From: Mytilus californianus
Lineage: Eukaryota; Mollusca; Bivalvia; Mytilida; Mytilidae
Direction: 5' to 3'
Assembly: GCF_021869535.1 (NCBI RefSeq)
Contig: NW_026262734.1
Location: 98,461,285-98,525,284, forward strand
DNA length: 64,000 nt
How positions within the stretch are numbered: position 1 is the stretch's first letter; every line of letters starts with the position of its first letter. The notes beneath the pieces are model-generated. The model saw only the letters and a list, made by a program, of their open reading frames with translations. It was not told the origin of the DNA and made no database searches. Below are positions 57,791 to 64,000 of this stretch, piece by piece. Made by a program: the position numbers and the translations under genes.

Positions 57791-59140
57791 TTAGGGGCCA
57801 AAAAGGGATTAACAACAAGACTTTGTTATGTTTTTGGACAATAATTTTTGTATAAGAGTATGGATTTCTATGAAATTTTACCACAAGGTACCATACTTCA
57901 AAAAGAACTTTAGTATTGATTTTGGGGGTACATGCCCAAACTGTTCTGGAATAAGGGTTCGAAAAGGGGCCAAAAACAAACTAGGATTTTCTGGTTTCTA
58001 AACAATAACTTCAGTATGTAGTCTATGGGTTGCTATTTAATTGTGCCACAAGGTGTTTTACCATATAAGGAAGGTTGGGATTGATTTTGGGTTTATGACC
58101 CTAACTGTTTAGAGAAAGAGGCCAAAAACAATAATTTATAATGCATTGTATAAATTGCTTTTTACTTTCAATGGAGTTGAATTCAAAGTCTTAAATTCTT
58201 GGTTTTTTTATATGCTTAATCTAACCGAGTATTTAGAATTGATCCATATTTAGGTCCAACGGGTCTAAAATTTAACTTTCTTTGAATTCATCAAAATTTT
58301 AATTATTGGCCTCCTTTGATATAATGTTGAATATAACAGTGTATCTAGATTTTTAATTATGGGGCCTGTCTTCAAATTGGTCTACATTAAAGTTTAAAGG
58401 GTTCAAAATTAATTTTTGTTTAATTTAAAAAAAGGAATATTTGAAGTTCTTTGATTTGTTAGATCTAAGCTTTTATTTTGATTTTTGGTTTTGAGCACAG
58501 TTATCACGTTGGTCAAAATTTAGGTCCAAAATTAAATTTTGTTTGATTTCGTCAAAAAATGAATTAAAGGTGTTTTTTTCATATCCCAAGCCTACAGTGT
58601 TTTAGATTTTGATTTTAGGCACGGTTTTCAAATATGGTCCAATTTGGGAACAAAATAAAAAAAAAAATGATTAATGGGTTTTTTAGTTGCCCAAACTAAC
58701 AGTGTTTAAGTTTTGGGGTTTTTATTTTATAAACTGTCCACATTAAAGTTCAAAGTATCCAAAAATATACTTAGTTTGATTTTAACAAAAAATGAATTCT
58801 TGGGGTTCTTTGATTTGCTAAATCTAAGCACGCTTTTTTTATATTTTGAGCCAGATTTGTCGGCGGCTCAAATTAGGGTTCAAAATTTATCTTTCTTTGA
58901 TTAAAAAAAAATTAATATACAGGGTACTTTGATATGCTGAATTTAAGTGTGTATTTCAATGTGGATTTTGGGTCCTGTGATAACATTGGTCCAAATTGAG
59001 GTCCAAAGTGTCCAAAATTAAAATGTGTTTGTTCCTGAAGAATAAATAACTGGGGTTCTTTGATATGTTGATTTCCAACCATGTATTCAGAATTTGGATA
59101 TTTGACCATATTTGGTAAATGTCCAATTTTCAATTATTTC
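57791..59140 (+). repeat. Degenerate dispersed repeat (GGTCCAAA / TTCTTTGATNTGCT)
   Basis: Irregular units of ~110-150 bp contain GTTCTTTGATWTGYTGAATC, TAAGC, GATTTTGGG, and GGTCCAAATT, AAAATTWAATTTTGTTTGAT. A further copy lies at 59625-59700. It is non-coding, and I recall it as common in bivalve genomes and transcripts. Confidence 0.7.
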
Positions 59141-60030
59141 AGTACTTAGTATGTTAGACCACACTCATTTTGTATCAGTAAATATGCTTTATCAAGTATT
59201 AAATCAGAATCTGAATATAGAGCTGTATTGCACAATTGTTAGAAGATTTAAGTTGAGTCATAGTAAAAAATATATAAATGTTAAACTTCAAATTCTATAA
59301 TCTAATTTTAGAAATTAATATAATGAATTAATTGTATAGATATAGTTTGAAGATATTTTGAAAAAGTGTAAGTTAAATAGATTTTTTTAAAGACACTGTT
59401 TTGATGATGAACGATATTTTCGAGAAAAATAATTTCTTCATTTTTTGTCTACATTTGTTGAGGAACTTCGTGCTAGGTTTGTTTGTTATTCTGTATAAAT
59501 ATATTTTCAGAATATTTTATATATTTTTTGTGTGAAGCAAACCCCTTTAAAAACTTAACTCACAATGTACAATAACAAATAAATAAATTAATTTCTTGGT
59601 TTAATAAACAAATGAATTTAATTGATGATGTACTTGGATATGCTGAATCTAACCGTGTATTTAAATTTTTGATATTGAACCATAATAGGTAAAATCCAAT
59701 TTCAAATTTTTCAGTTCTCTCATCACGTTTATTCTGTGACAGAAACCTATGATGAGTCCAACAAGACCCAACATTTCGAAAGGTTTTGCCAATTACAGCT
59801 ATAGTAATCTATTCCTGGAGTAGAAAATCCTTAGTATTTTTTAAAATTTAAATATTTGTAAACAGATATAATTATGACCACAGGTAGATGAGCCATTTTA
59901 GGAAACACAAAAGAACTTTCTAAACGTTTTCTCCAAAGTCCTTTAAAATGTAAAAAAAAAAACAATGAAAAATCATTTTATTTAGAGAATGTTCTAAAAC
60001 GTACACGATTATATTCATTGATCTATGTTT
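59141..60030. other. AT-rich upstream region of TRIM-like relic 3
   Basis: It holds a short GGTCCAAA-family remnant at about 59625-59700 and otherwise nothing. It shows no obvious similarity to the upstream region of relic 1 beyond the splice acceptor. Confidence 0.4.
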
Positions 60031-60033
60031 CAG
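60031..60033 (+). promoter_or_regulatory. Probable 3' splice acceptor before TRIM-like relic 3
   Basis: CTATGTTTCAG/AGTAAAGAA precedes ATG 60043, matching the position of the acceptor at 21492 in relic 1. Confidence 0.55.
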
Positions 60034-60042
60034 AGTAAAGAA

Positions 60043-61672
60043 ATGGCTACAGCTAGTTTCTGTGATCCGTGCTCAGACGGAATAAGTCGGTATACGCAAC
60101 AAACCATTGCTCTGACTGTGAAGAAAGACTCTGATCAGACTGTGCGGCGTCACATGTTTGTTTTAAAGCATTTAAATCTCATCAGGTTATCGATTTGTCG
60201 TCTGTCGGTTCCAATATCCCAATATCTGTGACGAAAATCTGCAATGTGCATTCGGGTATGATCTTGGATTACTACTGCACAGATCATGAAATCATTTGCT
60301 GCAGGGCCTGTATTCCTAATAACCATAGAAAATGTCGAAACGTTCTGCCATTAGAACATGCATCGAAGAATGTAAAAAAATCGGCACTGTTTACCGACAT
60401 AATGGCGGACATAAAGCACCTCATTACAACCTTAAATGATTTACACGATAACAAAGAGTCGAACTTACAATCGCTTCTGAAAACTAAATCAGTAATAATC
60501 AATCAGATCCGTGGAGTCAAATCTCGATTATTGAAACAAATAGATTTATTGAACAAGATCTATACGCCGAACTGTCATCTCTCAATCGTAATCAATAAAC
60601 AGAAAGGAAAAATATCACAAGTATTGGACAGCTTAAAAGCAAATGAGAACGCAGTAGATTTCCTGAAAGATCACGAGTCCAATAATCAGCTGGTTATATC
60701 CTTGCATCAACAAGTAAACAATATCCATAGCGCCGAAGCTAGTGTCCTGCAGATGATATCCAATTCACAAGAAATCGAAATTACCTTTGATGAAAAGAAA
60801 GATATCAAACTTGAATATTTTGGAACACTGTCAGAGTCAGTAAGCTCTTGTCAAGTTCAATACAAACCAAAGAAATGTCAACAATCCCAGATCATGGTAC
60901 AACCAACTAAACATATTACTGGATTTGAAATGGAGGCAGAATTACAATTGAAAACAGGGAAGCATTATCATCTAACAGATATATGTGTCACAGATGACAA
61001 TAAGCTGCTCCTGACTAATAATTTATCATTAGGTCCAAAACTATATGTCTACAGAGAATGCAAGGATTACGAGACAAATATACCGTTTTCCGTCGTTCCG
61101 TATGGTGTTGCTGGGATACCTGGTACCGACAGAGCTGTTGTTACCTTGCCTACAGAACACTCTATTCAATTCTTAAACACCACAACGATGACAAAGGGCG
61201 ACAAAATTAATTTACATGTAATGGTATCACTACTGTGCGTGACAGAGTTTACGTTGGTGGTAAAAATGGTACTATCAAAACATTAGACACAAATGGGAAA
61301 ATTCTAAAAACAATTAAACAAGGACCTGGTGAAATTTACTTTATTTCGTATGATGATACTCCCGAGCAGTTTATTGTTAAATGGTCTAACAAACTTCTAT
61401 GTGTAAACATAGATGGAACACTTGTAAACAGTAAAGACGTTTCTGGTACAGCAGGAGTAACACTTGATAAACAGAGTAACATTTATTTTGGTGGTTTCAT
61501 TACAAGCAACATACCGAGACTGTCATTAGAATGGAAAAACTGAGAAGAACTGTTGAACAATAATGATGGCATACACTATCCGTTTGGAATGTGTTTTAAC
61601 AATGATTTCACGAAACTATTTGTTATCAATAAGAGTTGCGCGTCCGTGTTTGTATACCATTGTATATATTGA
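60043..61672 (+). pseudogene. TRIM-like (double B-box, coiled-coil, propeller) relic 3, longest copy
   Basis: The start MATASFCDPC aligns with relic 1, so ATG 60043 is preferred over the upstream ATG 60025. A frameshift near 60080-60090 and an in-frame TGA near 60132 (where relic 1 has a Cys codon) break the first B-box. From 60195 a 363-codon frame carries the second B-box (C-x2-H, YYCTDHE, CCRACIPNNH, H), a coiled coil (about 60360-60680) and the start of a beta-propeller (FEMEAELQLKTGKHY, DICVTDDNKLLLTN, VAGIPGTDRAVVTLP). A ~7-base loss near 61210 shifts the frame. Homology continues in 61235-61543 (RDRVYVGGKNGTIKTLDTNG, LCVNIDGTLVN, GVTLDKQSNIYFGG) to TGA at 61541. It then reads through in frame to TGA 61670-61672 (NDGIHYPFGMCFNNDFTKLF, VINKSC). 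Relatives without RING occur widely in bivalves and are linked to immunity. There are at least four lesions, so expression as one protein is unlikely. Confidence 0.9.
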
Positions 61673-62324
61673 TTATCTATTATAGGTGGTGATGTTATAT
61701 AAAATAATGGCTATAAAGAAGGACAAATACAAATGCCTTGAGGGTTTCTTATCTTTATGTCGTGTAACATAGTGTCGTACTAAAAAGTAAGGCGTGAAAG
61801 AAAACAAACATATATTATAAATTTTGACCTCATTTTCTTATATCTGTTATATTTATAGTTAAAACATGTTAGTACATCAAAAGCCTATTTGGCTTGCTGA
61901 ATCATTATGTTAATACTCAATGAAACTATATCATGTATATTGTATATGTTCAGGTTGTGCTCTAATAAACTATTCATATAGTCACTAATCACTATATAAT
62001 ATAAATCAAAACATGATCAAAAGTGTTTCTGTAAAATTTTTCATATTTATCAGATTTGATATCTGAAATTTCATTTTGAAGTTGGCCAAGTAATCAAAGT
62101 TTCTCCAAAAATAAAAAAAAAATCAACTGCATTAACTTAAGTTTGTCTTAAAGTTCTCAAGAACAAACACAACGATTATAACTTTTTGAAAATTGTTTAC
62201 AAGTTAACAAAATTTTAGCAATACTAATCTACATGTAAACAATATATTTATATTGCTATAAATAAACTCATCACAGATGCCAAGATTAACTTTTTGCACG
62301 CCAATTTTTGCACGATAGATGCAC
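61673..62324. other. AT-rich DNA, nothing identified
   Basis: 3' flank of relic 3; several AATAAA-like words, no gene. Confidence 0.4.
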
Positions 62325-62385
62325 GTTTCGTCTACAAAAGACTCAAAGATTCATCATTGACGCTCGAATCAAAGGTGATTTAAAA
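62325..62385 (-). repeat. Inverted fragment of the GACGAAACGCG repeat
   Basis: GCACGTTTCGTCTACAAAAG, then ATCATTGACGCTC is the reverse complement of the 52655-52710 words. Confidence 0.65.
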
Positions 62386-62477
62386 GTTCTATAATTGTTT
62401 TGTCATCACCTAATCATACGAAATTAGTCCTCTAACATATATTGTAAATTTAGGCACCAGTTGATTACCGATATTAA

Positions 62478-62905
62478 AATCTCATAAAACGATAAAGAAA
62501 ATTAATTCCGGTAAAAAAGAATAAAATCTCATCCAGATGGAGATACACGGTATGTGTAGTTCGTGTTGAAAGGTTAAGCATCTCAAGCTGTGCATCCACA
62601 ACCATGCGAATCAATATGCACAAAAAACATAAAAATCGGAAATAGGAACCTGTAATTTGTCGTTTGTTGGTGTTTGTCATATTTGTTTTTCGTTCATTGT
62701 TTTGTACATAAATCAGTTCATTTTTTTGTTCTGTTTGTTTTGTTTGAATTGCTTTACTTTTGTAATTTCGGGGCCTTGTATAGAAGACTAATGCGTTTTG
62801 GCTTTTGTTCATTATTGAAGGCTGTACGGTGACCTTTAGTTGTTAACTTTTATATTATTTGGTCGCTGATGGAAAGTTGTCTCATTGGCAATCATACCAC
62901 AAAAT
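62478..62905 (-). repeat. Dispersed repeat fragment, inverted relative to 8580-9740 and 24188-24560
   Basis: GGGGCCTTGTATAGAAGAC, GAAGGCTGTACGGTGACCTT and GAAAGTTGTCTCATTGGCAA, then TCATACCAC end the unit; these belong to the GGTATGATTGCCAATG family. The minus open frame 62474-62812 is incidental. Confidence 0.65.
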
Positions 62906-63399
62906 ATAAAAATCTAATTTAGGCAAATGATCATATTTCTGAATGTAAAATCATTAGTGTGAATAGGAGTGTGGCTCAGCAGGTGTTATTCTATATTAAT
63001 GAGATTTCTCTTATTTGGACCCGTCGATAATTCCCCCTCTTGGGACCCTGGCTAGTAGAAAATGGAATAATGATGTTCAACTTAAATATTTAATGAGTAT
63101 TACTTTCACATTATACCCTTTAGTAGTTTCGGAGGAGTTGCGGACTGCACACCACTACTGATTTTCACCTTTCAAGTCCAAAGTTTCTCCCCTAAACCCG
63201 CAATAGATAAAAGAAACATATTATGCACAATTTTACAATCCTCGTAAGACATATTATTAGTTTGGTTTAAATCCAATATGTACTTTGTGAAAACTTCAGG
63301 ATTATAGATGTATTACAAACAAACAGACGGAGAGACAAGCAGAAAGACAGACCTACGTTATGAATTTCATATATCCCACAACTATCACTAGCATAAAAA
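62906..63399. other. AT-rich DNA, nothing identified
   Basis: A CAGACGGAGAGACAAGCAGA stretch near 63324 recalls the GGACGGACAG repeat. No gene. Confidence 0.4.
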
Positions 63400-63830
63400 T
63401 TATCACAAATATGCAAACAGATTTGAAAAATGTTTTTCTGTCATATTAATTTAAGATTTACGATAGAGGACTGTACTGTATTGCTCACTATAACAAAACT
63501 GAAAGTAGAATGTATCTTAACAGATCAGCATTTTTTTTTTACTCTGAAATAATCAAGCAGGTTTAAATATCATATATCGCGACAATTGATCGTCTGTGGT
63601 AGGTAACAGTCTAGGCGGTGTAATATCCTTTTCATCACTTTGTAGTTGCAGTATAATTTGATAATGGGTCATAGAAACTTTAATAGTTTATTTCAAAAGT
63701 TTCAATTACACTTAACATGGACTTTCTTAATATATAACTTAAATAACTTACGACGTTTCTGAATCCAACACCCTTCACTTCTTGTAAAAAAAACCAGGGT
63801 TGACAAATGAATATCGAAGTTACATCCATC
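63400..63830 (+). repeat. Paralogous segment, copy 2 (partner 18365-18800)
   Basis: Direct-orientation match described at 18365. It lies ~1.7 kb downstream of relic 3, whereas the partner lies ~2.7 kb upstream of relic 1. This is what an alternating gene / spacer array would give. Confidence 0.88.
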
Positions 63831-64000
63831 GCCTCGTACCCCCTGAGTGCCACACTCTCTGTACGTTACAGATCCCTTTCAATAACTCTCTTACTCACAA
63901 TTGTAAAATGCATATTAGATTTCTTGTAGTTGAAATCATTCATTTAGCTGATAGATTTATGAGTAAGTGTAACTGATTCTTGTACCAATAAAATATCGCA

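Noticed and set aside
46198-57855. His/Thr/Pro-rich frames (HTIHHTPLHH) at 46198-46458 and 57574-57855
   Set aside because: Translation of the CACCATTACACCATA minisatellite.
1-64000. tRNA, rRNA or other structural RNA genes
   Set aside because: I looked for GGTTCGAAT-type boxes and rRNA-like GC-rich conserved blocks on both strands and found none. A covariance-model scan would be decisive.

Overview
The window reads as nuclear DNA of a marine bivalve, most probably a mussel (Mytilus-like). The basis is a RING-less double B-box / coiled-coil / beta-propeller (TRIM-like) family, an F5/8-type lectin joined to a PAN/apple module, GT-AG introns, strong AT richness, and several repeat fragments I recognise from mussel sequence. 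The species is inference. There is no sign of operons, prokaryotic signals, tRNA, rRNA or CRISPR.

Layout. 0.5-2.3 kb: a satellite with a ~195-bp monomer and a ~391-bp dimer. 2.4-8.2 kb: two direct copies of a ~2.6-kb non-coding segment. 8.3-12.1 kb: AT-rich DNA with repeat fragments. 12.15-15.19 kb: a 5'-truncated L1/Tx1-like LINE with decayed reverse transcriptase, 3' A-rich tail and matching 16-bp target-site duplications. 18.3-23.6 kb: duplicated non-coding segments, then TRIM-like relic 1, broken by a frameshift and an internal deletion and ended by a retroelement fragment. 25-27.4 kb: more retroelement debris, including a minus-strand polymerase fragment. 28.96-34.45 kb (minus): the one gene that looks intact, with three exons whose phases agree. 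They encode a secreted F5/8-type (fucolectin-like) plus PAN protein of 274 residues, and the large intron holds a relic duplicate exon. 37.0-37.6 kb: a short TTAA-flanked inverted-repeat element. 41.4-42.1 kb (minus): TRIM-like relic 2.

42.46-46.21 kb is a 3.74-kb foldback element. Its ~0.75-0.85-kb inverted arms carry a TCGAG/TCTGAAC minisatellite. It is flanked by TA and has a recognisable uninterrupted counterpart near 57.75 kb. 47.0-56.7 kb is a ~257-bp satellite with partly alternating A-B units. A 5.4-kb insertion splits it; the insertion ends in CCCTCATG inverted repeats, is edged by CTGAAT-rich arrays, and contains minus-strand open segments that may be exons of an unidentified gene. 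57.6-59.7 kb: a minisatellite and a degenerate dispersed repeat. 60.04-61.67 kb: TRIM-like relic 3, the longest but with at least four lesions. The end of the window repeats the segment seen at 18.4 kb, which suggests a TRIM-like gene array continuing beyond the window.

The biology is dominated by mobile and satellite DNA around immune-type gene relics (TRIM-like and lectin). The strongest candidates for undescribed entities are the two long inverted-repeat elements with built-in minisatellites. All similarities were judged by eye; no search or alignment program was run.
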